Shown: positions 1 through 8,240 of the stretch, in pieces
Layout of the letters: every line of letters begins with the position of its first letter
How positions within the stretch are numbered: position 1 is the stretch's first letter
Origin: Herminiimonas contaminans
GTDB lineage: Bacteria > Pseudomonadota > Gammaproteobacteria > Burkholderiales > Burkholderiaceae_D
DNA length: 64,000 nucleotides
Reading direction: 5' to 3'
Assembly: GCF_015645465.1 (NCBI RefSeq)
Contig: NZ_JADOEL010000009.1
Coordinates: 1-64,000 of the forward strand
Notes under the pieces: model-generated
Databases searched by the model: none
Told to the model about the DNA's origin: nothing
The model's input: only the letters and a program-made list of their open reading frames with translations
Made by a program: the position numbers and the translations under genes

Positions 1-63
1 AAGCACTTGGTCAACAGCATCTCGTTTGAATGATTCGGGATAAGTACGTCTGGTCTTGGTCAT
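1..63 (-). CDS. IS3-family transposase OrfA, N-terminal 21 residues (partial)
   Basis: The 21 visible residues begin MTKTRRTYPESFKRDAVDQV, the usual start of IS3-family OrfA proteins. These are small helix-turn-helix (HTH_Tnp_1) proteins that bind the element ends and are joined to OrfB by programmed frameshifting. The match to the '(R/K)xYxxEFKxxAV' opening is clear by eye. The rest of the gene is cut off by the window edge, so it cannot be said whether the element is intact. Confidence 0.65.
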   Translation of the reverse strand, partial: MTKTRRTYPESFKRDAVDQVL

Positions 64-122
64 AAACATAACTCCTGGGTGGCATTATCCACCTTAAGTT
101 AGTGTCCACCTAGACCGGGACA
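1..122 (-). mobile_element. End of an IS3-family insertion sequence (rest lies outside the window)
   Basis: The window opens inside an insertion sequence. The transposase start lies at 61-63 on the minus strand. About 40 bases upstream of it is a terminal-repeat-like sequence (about 102-122, reading TGTCCCGGTCTAGGTGGACA on the minus strand) of the kind that ends many IS3-family elements. The outer boundary near 122 is estimated from that motif only, because the other end is not visible. Confidence 0.6.
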
Positions 123-273
123 GACCAGTCTTCCTAAAGTTTTTTACGCATACAAAGTTCATAATCCTGTATCAGGCAAATTGCTGCGAACTTTTTCAAT
201 CCGGATTTCCATTAGGGGCAGATCAGACTGGCATCGCTACTCATTAAGAGCCTGTTGCCAGCGATACTAAAGC

Positions 274-315
274 TTGATCCAGATCAAGCTTGATGGCGTC
301 CTTTTTTTTTATGAT
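274..315 (+). promoter_or_regulatory. Class II FNR/Anr-type promoter
   Basis: A perfect FNR box, TTGAT-N4-ATCAA, lies at 274-287 inside a larger palindrome with arms AAGCTTGATC/GATCAAGCTT. A -10 hexamer TATGAT lies at 310-315. Placing the transcription start 7 bases after the hexamer (322) puts the box centre (280.5) at exactly -41.5, the textbook position for FNR-activated class II promoters. It drives the DUF2892 gene that starts at 367. The sites are seen in the sequence; control by an FNR/Anr homologue is inference. Confidence 0.75.
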
Positions 316-366
316 GAAGTGCAGGGAAATCTTTTGTCGCTAAGTCATACCTGAAGGAGCATCCTC

Positions 367-558
367 ATGAAAAACGTTGGGAATATTGATCGTGGTTTAC
401 GGATCGCTGTTGGTGTCGGATTGGTTTTGATGGCGCTAATGGGCTATGTTGGTTGGTGGGCATATATTGGTGTAATCCCGCTGTTGACGGGGATTGTCGG
501 TTTCTGTCCCGCCTATAGCGTGTTTGCTTGCTCGACGTGTCCCAAAGAGGAAAAATAG
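367..558 (+). CDS. DUF2892 (YgaP-like transmembrane domain) small membrane protein
   Basis: A 63-residue protein preceded by a good ribosome site (AAGGAG, 353-358). It opens with the family pattern MKNVGxxDRGLRxxVGxxL and has two hydrophobic helices (about residues 12-30 and 31-47), then a Cys-containing tail (FCPAYSxFxxSTC). This matches the stand-alone form of the transmembrane domain found at the C terminus of the rhodanese YgaP. Proteins of this family are inner-membrane proteins of poorly known function, often near sulfur or stress genes. The FNR box upstream suggests expression at low oxygen. Family assignment is firm; role is unknown. Confidence 0.85.
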   Translation: MKNVGNIDRGLRIAVGVGLVLMALMGYVGWWAYIGVIPLLTGIVGFCPAYSVFACSTCPKEEK

Positions 559-590
559 AAATCTATTTTTCAAATACCGCGTAGCGGATA

Positions 591-1157
591 TCAGTTAGGA
601 TCAATCCAGTAGATCACCGCATCCTTGCGCGAGGTAGCTGAAGCCTTGTGACTTGGATGTCCAATAATAATGGGCGCAACCGTCAACCATTCGATCGGCA
701 GATTCAATAAGGCTTTGCCAGCGGCGGTGTTCAGATAATGCTGTGCTAAGCCAATCCAGCAGGAGCCTAGTCCGCTTCCATGCGCGGCCAACATCATATT
801 TTGTGCAGCGAGTGCACAGTCTTCGTTGGCCCATTTTTCCATTTCTGCCGATGAAATTACAAGCAGCACCGGCGCGTGGTAAAAAAGATGAAAATCACGG
901 TCTTCAAGCTGCTTGCGAAAGTGCGCGGCACCAGGATCATCAGAGATGCTCCTAAGCATGTATGCCTTTGCCTGGACGGACAACTCATCAAGCTTCTCTT
1001 TATCGCGCACCACCGTAAATGTCCATGGTTGATTGTTCACGGCACTGGGAGCGTGAATCGCCGCATCAATTAACTTGCGGATACTCTCCTTGTCCACGTT
1101 TTCAGTCGTGTATTCACGAACTGCGCGGCGGTTTTTAATTGCATCAAAAAGTTCCAT
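591..1157 (-). CDS. Nitroreductase family protein
   Basis: A 188-residue protein of the FMN-dependent nitroreductase family, which reduces nitro groups, quinones or related electrophiles with NAD(P)H. The N terminus carries the family signature 'IxxRRAVREY' (about residues 8-15) and 'HAPSAVNNQPWTF' (about residues 35-47), both part of the FMN site. The later region with a Gly-rich segment (SGLGSCWIG) is also typical. Length fits the family. The start has a ribosome site CGGAG nine bases upstream. It faces the dodecin gene across a 176-base gap holding an FNR box, so both may respond to oxygen. The physiological substrate cannot be read from the sequence. Confidence 0.88.
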   Translation of the reverse strand: MELFDAIKNRRAVREYTTENVDKESIRKLIDAAIHAPSAVNNQPWTFTVVRDKEKLDELSVQAKAYMLRSISDDPGAAHFRKQLEDRDFHLFYHAPVLLVISSAEMEKWANEDCALAAQNMMLAAHGSGLGSCWIGLAQHYLNTAAGKALLNLPIEWLTVAPIIIGHPSHKASATSRKDAVIYWIDPN

Positions 1158-1261
1158 GTCTTACTCCGGAGTGAATCAATGTCGCTGCGGGCTTGCCGCT
1201 GATACCGCCGCCTAACCTTTGCGAATTCATGTTCACTGTAATCTGCGCATCTATCATCAGA

Positions 1262-1275
1262 TTGATATAGATCAA
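1262..1275. promoter_or_regulatory. FNR/Anr box between nitroreductase and dodecin genes
   Basis: TTGAT-ATAG-ATCAA is a perfect dyad matching the FNR consensus. Its centre is 65 bases upstream of the dodecin start codon, compatible with activation of the rightward operon. No strong -10 hexamer is obvious about 20 bases downstream, so the transcription start is not fixed. It could alternatively act on the divergent nitroreductase gene. Confidence 0.65.
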
Positions 1276-1333
1276 AATCCAGTGCGGGTGTCGGAGTAGC
1301 GTCAAATCTCCTAAATTTAATCAGGAGATGATA

Positions 1334-1576
1334 ATGAGCTCGCTTGAGGTGATCGAGGTATTGGCGGAATCCGACAAGAGTTGGGAGGATGCGGCGCAAA
1401 TAGCCGTGAAGACTGCGGCAAAAAATATTAACAACATCAAGTCAGTTTATATCAAGGAGATGGAGGCAAGCGTCGAAAAAAATAAGATCACCCTTTATCG
1501 CATTAACGCGAAGATCTCATTCCTAATCGATAAAGAAGTTTTGCAAAACATATCAATGTATTCCTCTTTGGAATAA
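1334..1576 (+). CDS. Dodecin family flavin-binding protein
   Basis: An 80-residue protein with the dodecin pattern: 'VIEVLAESDKSWEDAAQIAVKxAAKNI' at the start, then a beta strand 'IKSVYIKEMEASVEKNKI' and a closing strand 'YRINAKISFLI'. Dodecins form hollow dodecamers that store riboflavin or FMN. The start at 1334 is chosen over the in-frame ATG at 1328 because the ribosome site AGGAG (1323-1327) is six bases from 1334 and touches 1328. It is followed after 23 bases by a secreted-protein gene and an L,D-transpeptidase gene, so the three are probably co-transcribed. Confidence 0.82.
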   Translation: MSSLEVIEVLAESDKSWEDAAQIAVKTAAKNINNIKSVYIKEMEASVEKNKITLYRINAKISFLIDKEVLQNISMYSSLE

Positions 1577-1599
1577 GCTGTTTTCTTAAGGAGACGGAT

Positions 1600-2001
1600 A
1601 TGTTGAAACTATGGTTTCATTTTTGTTTTACCCTCGCTCTGGTGCAAATCCCTCTCGCCGGTGCGATGTCGGCGGAAGTTACGGTCGGGGCGATTAGGTA
1701 TTTGTCGGGTGGTATTGGAGTGGATGAAGAAGTAGAGTTGAAATCCATGGCATCGTGCTATGTGTTGGAAATGGTATCTTTGATCAAGTCTGGGCCGGGC
1801 GATCAATACACTGCAGACTCCCGGGTTTGTATCAGGAATAAAGTAGGTAAGGCTGTGCTGGATGGGATTTCAGAAGGCCCGTTTTTGCTGGCTAACCTGC
1901 CTGACGGAAGTTATCAGGTCGTAGTAAGCGAGGATGGCAACAGCAAACCAGAGAGGGTCTTAATCAAGAAGGGAACGCATAGGCGTCTGGTGTTTGTATG
2001 A
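1600..2001 (+). CDS. Secreted protein of unknown function with a possible carboxypeptidase-regulatory-like fold
   Basis: A 133-residue protein with a clear signal peptide (hydrophobic residues about 4-24, ending LAGAMSAE), so it is probably periplasmic. The C-terminal part (ANLPDGSYQVVVSEDG...KKGTHRRLVF) resembles the beta-sandwich of carboxypeptidase-regulatory-like domains that extend cell-surface proteins. Ribosome site AAGGAG lies eight bases upstream of the ATG. The stop overlaps the start of the L,D-transpeptidase by four bases (ATGA), implying translational coupling and a shared cell-wall or periplasmic role. No exact family is recognised. Confidence 0.6.
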   Translation: MLKLWFHFCFTLALVQIPLAGAMSAEVTVGAIRYLSGGIGVDEEVELKSMASCYVLEMVSLIKSGPGDQYTADSRVCIRNKVGKAVLDGISEGPFLLANLPDGSYQVVVSEDGNSKPERVLIKKGTHRRLVFV

Positions 2002-2861
2002 CGTCAGTAGCAGATCGTTTTCGCAGATTATTTGTGGTATTTACTACTGCGGCTGGAGTTTGTTCTGGCATGTTACAAGTCGGTCATGCGCAGATCATGC
2101 CCGACGAACTCGCTCCAACTTTTTATAAACAGGTCAGGCCAGCACTCGCCCCGCCAATTGAAGAGCAATTACTGTATGCCGGTTTAGCGTATAAGTCTTT
2201 GCAGGGCAGTGGTTTGGTCAGCGGGTCAGAATACATAGTATTGGTTGACCGTAGTGCATCAGTGCAAGCGATTTTCATCTTTTGGCTGGAGCAAGGACAA
2301 CCTACCATATTTATCGGCGCATCCCCCGTATCCACTGGTCGAGTTGGACAATTCGACCATTTCGAGACGCCCACAGGCGTATTTGAACACTCTGTCGACA
2401 ATCCGGATTTCCGCGCCGAAGGCACCAAGAATGCGCTTGGCATTCGCGGCTATGGCGTGAAGGGCATGCGCGTTTTTGACTTTGGTTGGCAGCAGGCAAC
2501 GCGCGGTTGGGGTGGCGGTGGTCTGGGCACAATGCGATTACAAATGCATGCGACAGATCCTGACTTACTGGAAGCCAAGCTTGGAACGCAGCAATCCAAA
2601 GGATGTATCCGCATCTCAGCCAGCTTAAATCATTGGCTCGATACCTTTGGAATTATTGAGGCAGATTATGCGGATGCAGTAAACAAAGGTATGCATCTTC
2701 CTGTAGCTATGCCAACGCCTAAAGTGTATGGTTCTGGCAGATTTTTGATCGTTATTGATTCAGGGCGTTCCACCCGCCCGGAGTGGGCGACGCCGCAATT
2801 TTCCCCTCGCAATATTTTAAATTCCAGCTCAAATCTGCTTTATTTCGATAACTTCCGCTAG
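1998..2861 (+). CDS. L,D-transpeptidase (YkuD domain) protein
   Basis: A 287-residue exported protein. Residues 12-32 form a signal peptide ending in SGMLQVGHAQ. The catalytic YkuD motif is present: His184 in 'LQMHATDP' and Cys203 in 'SKGCIRIS'. Such enzymes make 3-3 crosslinks in peptidoglycan or attach proteins to it, acting in the periplasm through an acyl-enzyme on the cysteine. It is coupled to the secreted protein before it by a 4-base overlap. Position behind an FNR box suggests cell-wall remodelling under low oxygen or stress, which is an inference. Domain call is firm. Confidence 0.85.
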   Translation: MTSVADRFRRLFVVFTTAAGVCSGMLQVGHAQIMPDELAPTFYKQVRPALAPPIEEQLLYAGLAYKSLQGSGLVSGSEYIVLVDRSASVQAIFIFWLEQGQPTIFIGASPVSTGRVGQFDHFETPTGVFEHSVDNPDFRAEGTKNALGIRGYGVKGMRVFDFGWQQATRGWGGGGLGTMRLQMHATDPDLLEAKLGTQQSKGCIRISASLNHWLDTFGIIEADYADAVNKGMHLPVAMPTPKVYGSGRFLIVIDSGRSTRPEWATPQFSPRNILNSSSNLLYFDNFR

Positions 2862-3052
2862 GTATATTAACGGGGATTGATTTGCTCGCAGAATTGACCC
2901 TCTCCAACTGATCCACCTTCCACTGTCTGGCGAAGGCTGCAACCCGGTCATACGACCCTTCATATCCCAACGTGTTGATTTGTATCGAAAACTGACCCAC
3001 TTGGTCGTAGAAATTGCATCCAAAACTTACCACTAAATGATAGGTCGCTGCT

Positions 3053-3829
3053 CTAGTTTTCCGTACTTAACATGGGCAGATAACGCGATGACCAAGCTGC
3101 AATCAAATCAGCAACATAGTCTGCATCCCTGCGTTGCGTCAGTAGATGGTCTGCATCATCCAGTGAAATAAAGCTCTTTGGATGTTTTGCTGCCGCAAAG
3201 ATGTGTGCAGCATTTTCAACATACACCGTGTCGTCGCCCGGTGCATGCATTACTAACACTGGACGTTTCAAGGCTGTGATGTGCGAACGTAGATCGTTCT
3301 CGCGCAAGGCATCAATCAAATCCTTGTGAACAAAAAAAGGACGACCGGCCAAATGGACTTCAGCTTGGCCGTTCGCTTCGATTTCTTCTAAAGCAGCTGG
3401 ATCAAACTGATGCAATACATTCTTTAGATCGTACGGTGCACCGATCGTGACTACCGCTCGAATATTCGGCATCATGCCTGCGGCCATCAATGAAGCGGCG
3501 CCTCCCAAGCTATGACCTATCAGTAAAGAAGGTTCCTTGCCAACTTTCGCCATTGCCTGACCTGCCGCAACTAGATCAGCCACATCTGCCGCAAAGGTTG
3601 AATCGCCGAATTTGCCTTGGCTCCCACCCAATCCAGCAAAGTCAAAACGTAATACACCGACCCCACGCGCAGCCAGAGCACGTGTCGTTCGAGTAGCAGC
3701 CAGACTGTCTTTTCCGCAAGTAAAGCAGTGCGCAAAAATCGCCCACGCACGCGGTGCTTCAGGTCCTTCTATACGGCCGGATAAACGATAGCCTTTAGGC
3801 CCGTCAAAATCAAATGCTTGCGACGCCAT
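3053..3829 (-). CDS. Alpha/beta hydrolase
   Basis: A 258-residue serine hydrolase. The nucleophile elbow GHSLGG (Ser107), an acid in 'HAPGDDTVY' and a His in 'LDDADHLL' form the expected catalytic triad. The oxyanion region is 'FAHCFTCGKDS'. Homologues are often fused to an OsmC peroxidase domain; here only the hydrolase half is present. The start at 3829 (MASQAF) is chosen over an upstream in-frame ATG because AGAGGG lies just before it. Substrate unknown. It stands alone, facing the L,D-transpeptidase gene. Confidence 0.82.
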   Translation of the reverse strand: MASQAFDFDGPKGYRLSGRIEGPEAPRAWAIFAHCFTCGKDSLAATRTTRALAARGVGVLRFDFAGLGGSQGKFGDSTFAADVADLVAAGQAMAKVGKEPSLLIGHSLGGAASLMAAGMMPNIRAVVTIGAPYDLKNVLHQFDPAALEEIEANGQAEVHLAGRPFFVHKDLIDALRENDLRSHITALKRPVLVMHAPGDDTVYVENAAHIFAAAKHPKSFISLDDADHLLTQRRDADYVADLIAAWSSRYLPMLSTEN

Positions 3830-4099
3830 AGTTATCCCTCTATATTCAATTTCAACTAATTTAATAATACTCATGCTACGTTATTTTTTGTGATTAAGTA
3901 GTCGCTTAAGTCGACGCGCTAAAGCGGAATATAGGCGCCCGTCGTTTTCTTGAATCGTATCTACCAATCCCATATCTCGCACTTTATAATTCGACGCATT
4001 CAAGACGGAGACAACTGCTCCGGCTAAAAAAATCGATTCTAAAAATCAAAAAACATTCTAATTGCTTATAAAAATGAAGAATATCGAGGAGACGTAAAA

Positions 4100-4357
4100 G
4101 TGATTGACGTTAAAGCACACAATCCTGTTCAGATCGAATTGGACAAGGCGGCGAGACTCATTAATGCAATATTGAGACTTATGCACAAAGGTGCAATGCC
4201 ACACGAGCAGGCTAGGAAGGAATTGAGCGTACTGCCGAAAGGAATCGCCAAAGCAGAAATAGCTTATTGTGTTCAACAAGCAATGAGAGCTGTTGATCTG
4301 AATGAACAGATTTCGCGTAATACAGATAAAGAAAAAGAAAAATTTCCTGCGTGGTGA
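4100..4357 (+). CDS. Small hypothetical protein
   Basis: An 85-residue charged soluble protein with a GTG start and ribosome site GAGGAG ten bases upstream. No known domain is recognised; it looks mainly helical (residues 8-40 and 50-72). It precedes a second unknown gene by about 110 bases. The good ribosome site supports it being real. Confidence 0.5.
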   Translation: MIDVKAHNPVQIELDKAARLINAILRLMHKGAMPHEQARKELSVLPKGIAKAEIAYCVQQAMRAVDLNEQISRNTDKEKEKFPAW

Positions 4358-4466
4358 TTCTATTTGCTACAGGTTATAGATAGCTGCCGAACTGCCCATT
4401 TGATGAGCTAGTCTATTCCAGACTATTTACTCAATCTAACCGAACCGCTTAACTAATAAATAGAAG

Positions 4467-5162
4467 ATGCTTATTCTAAATTCCGTATATCTGCCAACTC
4501 GTGCAGATGCAGATTTAACAATTTTTATGGCCAGAACTGGTCAGCTTCTCATCGAATGCTTTATTGGCTTGTCTCCTGAGAAGACCGCTCAAGATTTCCA
4601 AAACGATGTCCTTATGCCGGTGCGGCTTAGCGATAATCTTCTCATTGATAATCCATCCGAAATTTTTATGCAATTTCTGTCGGAATCAGATCTCGATGGT
4701 GATTTTGCAGCAAAAACCAAAGCGCCTTTGATTAATGCTACTGCTTATTTTTGCCGAGCATTGAAAGCGTACGATATTGGTCAATTATCGGCTACTTGGT
4801 CTTATTTAGTTGACGCTAATTATTGGTGTGGTTTTTCATCTTCATACAGAGGAATAGGGATTGCGAGAGATAAAACTATCGTAGAAACAGAGGAGAAAGT
4901 GTTGTGGGAGCATAGATCAAAAGGTGGGACTGGCAAAAAAATAAATAATTTACCTTATAAATTAGAAGCTGAGGATCTTGCGCGGACGATGAGATCAACA
5001 TGGAAAAATCCCAGTCAAGCCACTCACATTGTTCTAGATAAATTGAATCAAGAATATGAAAAACGCGAGCAAAAATTTCCATTAAAGTTTCACTCAATCT
5101 ATCTTCATTTTAAATCGCTTCACGATGCGGATAAATTGTTCAATATCCCCTCCCAAAAATAA
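4467..5162 (+). CDS. Hypothetical protein
   Basis: A 231-residue protein with no signal peptide, membrane segment or family motif that I recognise. It is low in GC and its ribosome site is weak. It sits between the small gene at 4100 and the AlpA-led operon, in what appears to be the left part of the integrated island. The length of the open frame in AT-rich DNA makes a real gene likely. No function can be proposed. Confidence 0.5.
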   Translation: MLILNSVYLPTRADADLTIFMARTGQLLIECFIGLSPEKTAQDFQNDVLMPVRLSDNLLIDNPSEIFMQFLSESDLDGDFAAKTKAPLINATAYFCRALKAYDIGQLSATWSYLVDANYWCGFSSSYRGIGIARDKTIVETEEKVLWEHRSKGGTGKKINNLPYKLEAEDLARTMRSTWKNPSQATHIVLDKLNQEYEKREQKFPLKFHSIYLHFKSLHDADKLFNIPSQK

Positions 5163-5477
5163 ATTTTTCTAGAAACACTAATTAGAATTTTAAGCTGCGA
5201 ATGCGTTTAGACCTATTTGCAGCTTGTACGCCCCATCAAAAAGCTTGCGTGACTTGCTCATGTGACGCCCTTTCTAATTCATCTTGATTGTCATAGTGCT
5301 GCGTCGTTATCCAGTAGATATGGCGTTCTTCTTCATTCCCAATACTCTAATTTCAATTTTCTATCATGGAGATATTCTTGAATTTCTTAAAGAAATTCAA
5401 GAATATCTCCATTTTCATTTGTGCATGATTTTTCTAAACTTGTCTTGTCGTAACCAACTTCATTCAAGGAGAAATAA
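5163..5477. other. 315-base gap with a truncated transposase start and a large palindrome
   Basis: No full gene is seen. On the minus strand, 5190-5261 encodes 23 residues starting MSKSRKLFDGAYKLQ, which resemble the start of an IS3-type OrfA and then stop. A weak AAAGGG precedes it. A 45-base perfect palindrome lies at 5367-5411 (separate entry). The ribosome site AAGGAG for the AlpA-like gene lies at 5466-5471. Confidence 0.4.
5367..5411. repeat. 45-base perfect palindrome upstream of the AlpA-like gene
   Basis: Two 22-base arms around a single central A, beginning TGGAGATATTCTTGAATTTC and mirrored exactly. It would extrude as a perfect hairpin. It has no T-tract on either side long enough to make a standard terminator, and it lies 67 bases before the AlpA-like start codon. 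Candidates are a regulator or excisionase binding site, a recombination or origin structure, or a long RNA hairpin controlling the operon. Confidence 0.8.
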
Positions 5478-5699
5478 ATGCATACAACTGCAAATTTTTT
5501 AAACAATGTAATTCGTATTAAGCAACTTAAGCAGAAGACTGGCTTGGGAAATAGCAGCGTCTATAACAAGCTGAATCCTAAGAGCAAATACCACGATCCC
5601 ACGTTCCCGCAGTCGATTCAGCTAGGCGACAGCGCCGTGGGTTGGATTGAAGGCGAGGTAGATATTTGGCTTAGCAATCGCCCACGCGCCAAAGTCTAA
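5478..5699 (+). CDS. AlpA-family DNA-binding regulator
   Basis: A 73-residue protein with the AlpA/excisionase winged-helix pattern: 'IRIKQLKQKTGLGNSSVYNKL', then 'FPQSIQLGDSAVGWIEGEVDIWL'. AlpA proteins activate integrase or excision functions of P4-like elements and prophages. Ribosome site AAGGAG is six bases upstream of the ATG. It leads a run of rightward genes ending with the DUF3987 protein. The AlpA, small proteins, DUF3987 order is common near one end of tRNA-integrated islands, and a P4-type integrase is indeed present at 57.9 kb. Confidence 0.85.
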   Translation: MHTTANFLNNVIRIKQLKQKTGLGNSSVYNKLNPKSKYHDPTFPQSIQLGDSAVGWIEGEVDIWLSNRPRAKV

Positions 5700-5735
5700 G
5701 CACCAGACATCTATATCTTTAAAAAAGGAAAAAAC

Positions 5736-6107
5736 ATGAAAGCATCACATCAAGAAACCGTATCAGAAGATTTGGCGATACAACAATTCATTGATCAGCT
5801 GGACGCATTACAGCCTTGCGCGCAACAGCAGAATACAGCTCGTTTTCAGAAAATGTATCCAGCAATCGAGCGTGCATTGTCTCGCAAGGTCTCACAGAAA
5901 GAAGTTGTATCTCATTTAGAAAAGATGGACTTGAAATTGTCTATCGGCGGCTTTCGCGCACAGTTAAAGGCGGAGCAGGATCGTCGCAAAGAGTGTGGTG
6001 ATGTTCTGCCGTGCAGTTTATGTGGCTCACTTTTGCCGCATAAAAGCCACACGGAGAAAGGTAGCAGCCTGGCGACCGCATTCAATAACAAAGATCTGCA
6101 TAAGTAG
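5736..6107 (+). CDS. Hypothetical protein with a CxxC zinc-type motif
   Basis: A 123-residue soluble protein. The middle (about residues 40-85, 'YPAIERALSRKVSQKEVVSHLEKMDLKLSIGGF' split over two helices) resembles the short DNA-binding segment seen in small plasmid and island proteins. The tail has CSLCG with a nearby His, possibly a partial metal site. Ribosome site AAGGAA before the ATG. Second gene of the AlpA-led operon. Exact family unknown. Confidence 0.6.
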   Translation: MKASHQETVSEDLAIQQFIDQLDALQPCAQQQNTARFQKMYPAIERALSRKVSQKEVVSHLEKMDLKLSIGGFRAQLKAEQDRRKECGDVLPCSLCGSLLPHKSHTEKGSSLATAFNNKDLHK

Positions 6108-6198
6108 AGAGTTGGGGTACGACACAGTTCAATCTGTGCGTACCCAACGACACAAATAACATGCAGCAATGTTGCATACAATCTTTACAAGGATACAA

Positions 6199-6465
6199 AT
6201 GAAATCGAAAGCGAAACGTGATCTGACCACGACACTTACATCAGATCGTTCAGTGTCAAACCAAGACAAAGCCATGCTTTTAGCAGGCCAGGACAGTCAA
6301 CACTCTTTACCTGTTGGTTCTGTGCATGCAAGCTGGCCAATGCCTGTTCAGCCAATCGCAGTACATAGCTTGATTGCGGCCGAGTCCAGTATGGCTAAAT
6401 CACTTATGCACAAGCAACTCATCTACATGATTGAAAATTATATGGCGGAGGTCGAGCGTGAATAA
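6199..6465 (+). CDS. Small hypothetical protein of the AlpA-led operon
   Basis: An 88-residue hydrophilic protein. The start at 6199 is preferred over an in-frame ATG at 6169 because AAGGA lies six bases upstream of it. Its last eight bases overlap the start of the DUF3987 gene, suggesting translational coupling. No domain recognised; the C-terminal part (about residues 55-85) is probably helical. Confidence 0.5.
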   Translation: MKSKAKRDLTTTLTSDRSVSNQDKAMLLAGQDSQHSLPVGSVHASWPMPVQPIAVHSLIAAESSMAKSLMHKQLIYMIENYMAEVERE

Positions 6466-7909
6466 TTTTCTTGACCCGCCTATTTATCCCAGACGTCATT
6501 TCTGTGATGCTCAGGATTCTATCGAAGAGTTGATACGAAACATACAAGCGCCCGATGCTTTGATTGCCATGGAAGTTGGCAGTTGCATGAGCATCGTTAC
6601 CCAACCGTTATATGACATTCGTCTGCCTACAGGTCAGGTTCGGCCTCTATCAATGAATTGGGCTGTCATAGCAGATTCAGGTGAGCGCAAATCGGCAGTG
6701 CATGCAATTGTAGCTAAGCCGATTTATGAATTTGATCAAAGAATGAAGGAGAAATACGACGTTCAAATCGAACATTACAAAGCGGAGCTGGATTTTTGGA
6801 AATCTGTTTTGTCTGGCCTCAAGCAGAAGCTGGTCAAGTTGACGCGTGAAGACGCATGCGTCAAAGATCTGAAAGAGCAGATGTCGGAACATGCGAAAGC
6901 AAAGCCTGCAAAGCCGAGACAGCGTCGCATCATGCGCAAACTGACAAATGAGCGTGCAATGATGGAGGCACTTGAGGGATGCGGCGAATCAATCGGGTTT
7001 GTTAGTGACGAAGGACAGGTCCTGGTGAAAGGCGGAGCGCTTGAACGAGTTGGTATTAATAATTCGTTGTGGGATGGCGCAGAGCTGGTTATGGACCGCA
7101 GTGATGGTGTTCAACTCCACGTCAAAGATCCGCGGATGAGTATTTCATTCATGATTCAACGATTAGTATTCAAGCAGTTTTTGGGGAAGCGTGGAGATGA
7201 GCTAAGAGGCTCAGGAAATTGGGCACGGTATCTGATTGGTGATCCTCGAACTACAAAAGGTACTCGTTTTATTTCTACAGTTAATCCACCGTATGTGCAT
7301 TTGTCTAAATTTCAATTCAGAATGGGGGAATTACTGGAAGAGTACGAACGACGTATCGAGTTAGGCAAGATTGAACGAGACATTCTTGAATTTTCTGAAG
7401 ACGCGATCAGACGCTGGATTGAGATGTCAAACGAAATCGAATACATGTTGCGGCCATCTCAATACCTGCATGATATTGATGATTTTGCTTCCAAGGTGCT
7501 GGAAATCACCAGCCGCTTGGCAGGTGTGATGCATGTGTTCTCTTCGCAGGAAGGCAAAATTTCCGTCGACACACTTCAACGTGCTTTCGATATAGTCGGA
7601 TGGCACATTGATGAGTTCAAGCGACTTTTTTCGCCAGAATTGGCTGTTTCAGAAGTAGTTATCAACGCGATGAAAGTGGAGGACTACTTATATCGAAAAG
7701 TTTGGCAGGCTAATTACACGTATGTACTACAAAATTATGCGTTTAATTTCGGACCAATACGTACGAAAGCCAAGTTTCAGCCGGCTTTGGATTGTCTGGA
7801 GTCACTAGGACGTATTCAGATTGGAGTTGGTCCGAGAGGTGAGCGATACATCAATTTGCATCACGGTTACTTTCAGGCAAAGCAGTTTCCGGTGCTGGAC
7901 AACTTTTGA
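6458..7909 (+). CDS. DUF3987 (YfjI-like) protein
   Basis: A 483-residue protein of the DUF3987 family, found in prophages and integrative elements and thought to be a P-loop ATPase of the primase/helicase type. The loop SGERKS (about residues 74-79, in 'WAVIADSGERKSAV') replaces the usual GxGKS and is characteristic of this family. A long charged helical stretch follows (residues about 90-150). The GTG at 6458 is chosen because GGAG lies seven bases upstream and it overlaps the preceding gene by eight bases. It closes the AlpA-led operon and is followed by a terminator. Its exact job, probably in element replication or control, is unknown. Confidence 0.82.
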   Translation: MNNFLDPPIYPRRHFCDAQDSIEELIRNIQAPDALIAMEVGSCMSIVTQPLYDIRLPTGQVRPLSMNWAVIADSGERKSAVHAIVAKPIYEFDQRMKEKYDVQIEHYKAELDFWKSVLSGLKQKLVKLTREDACVKDLKEQMSEHAKAKPAKPRQRRIMRKLTNERAMMEALEGCGESIGFVSDEGQVLVKGGALERVGINNSLWDGAELVMDRSDGVQLHVKDPRMSISFMIQRLVFKQFLGKRGDELRGSGNWARYLIGDPRTTKGTRFISTVNPPYVHLSKFQFRMGELLEEYERRIELGKIERDILEFSEDAIRRWIEMSNEIEYMLRPSQYLHDIDDFASKVLEITSRLAGVMHVFSSQEGKISVDTLQRAFDIVGWHIDEFKRLFSPELAVSEVVINAMKVEDYLYRKVWQANYTYVLQNYAFNFGPIRTKAKFQPALDCLESLGRIQIGVGPRGERYINLHHGYFQAKQFPVLDNF

Positions 7910-7989
7910 TAATTGCCAAACTGATCTGGCTTCGAAGAAGTGCTTTCGAGTGGATTGATTAAGTAAATAAAAAATGTTTTTAGATTTCC

Positions 7990-8030
7990 ATGCGGTTTGT
8001 GCTGTTAACAGCACGAACCGCATATTTTTT
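7990..8030 (+). terminator. Rho-independent terminator after the DUF3987 gene
   Basis: Arms ATGCGGTTTGTGCTG and CAGCACGAACCGCAT (one G-U type mismatch) around a TTAA centre, followed by a run of seven Ts. Located about 80 bases past the DUF3987 stop. The remaining 200 bases up to the relaxase gene show no gene. Confidence 0.85.
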
Positions 8031-8240
8031 TGTATGCCCTTAAATTATTATTCTTTTATTCTGCCCTTTCGTCGGTGCTGTACTGGACACTCGATTATCC
8101 GTCCGGATGATCCCCCCTCAAAGCATTCATCACTCGTTTGACTCCTGCTTCTAAGCGAATGCTTGCATCGCGCTACCTTGATTACGCTTGGAATCCAAGT
8201 GATCCTCTGTATGAGACAGCGTGTATCAGTCCTTCACCAA

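Noticed and set aside
1070-1399. Leftward frame across the nitroreductase-dodecin gap
   Set aside because: Would overlap both real genes and their control region; no ribosome site.
2752-3033. Leftward frame overlapping the L,D-transpeptidase end
   Set aside because: No ribosome site, overlaps a clear gene for over 100 bases, and the translation has no family pattern.
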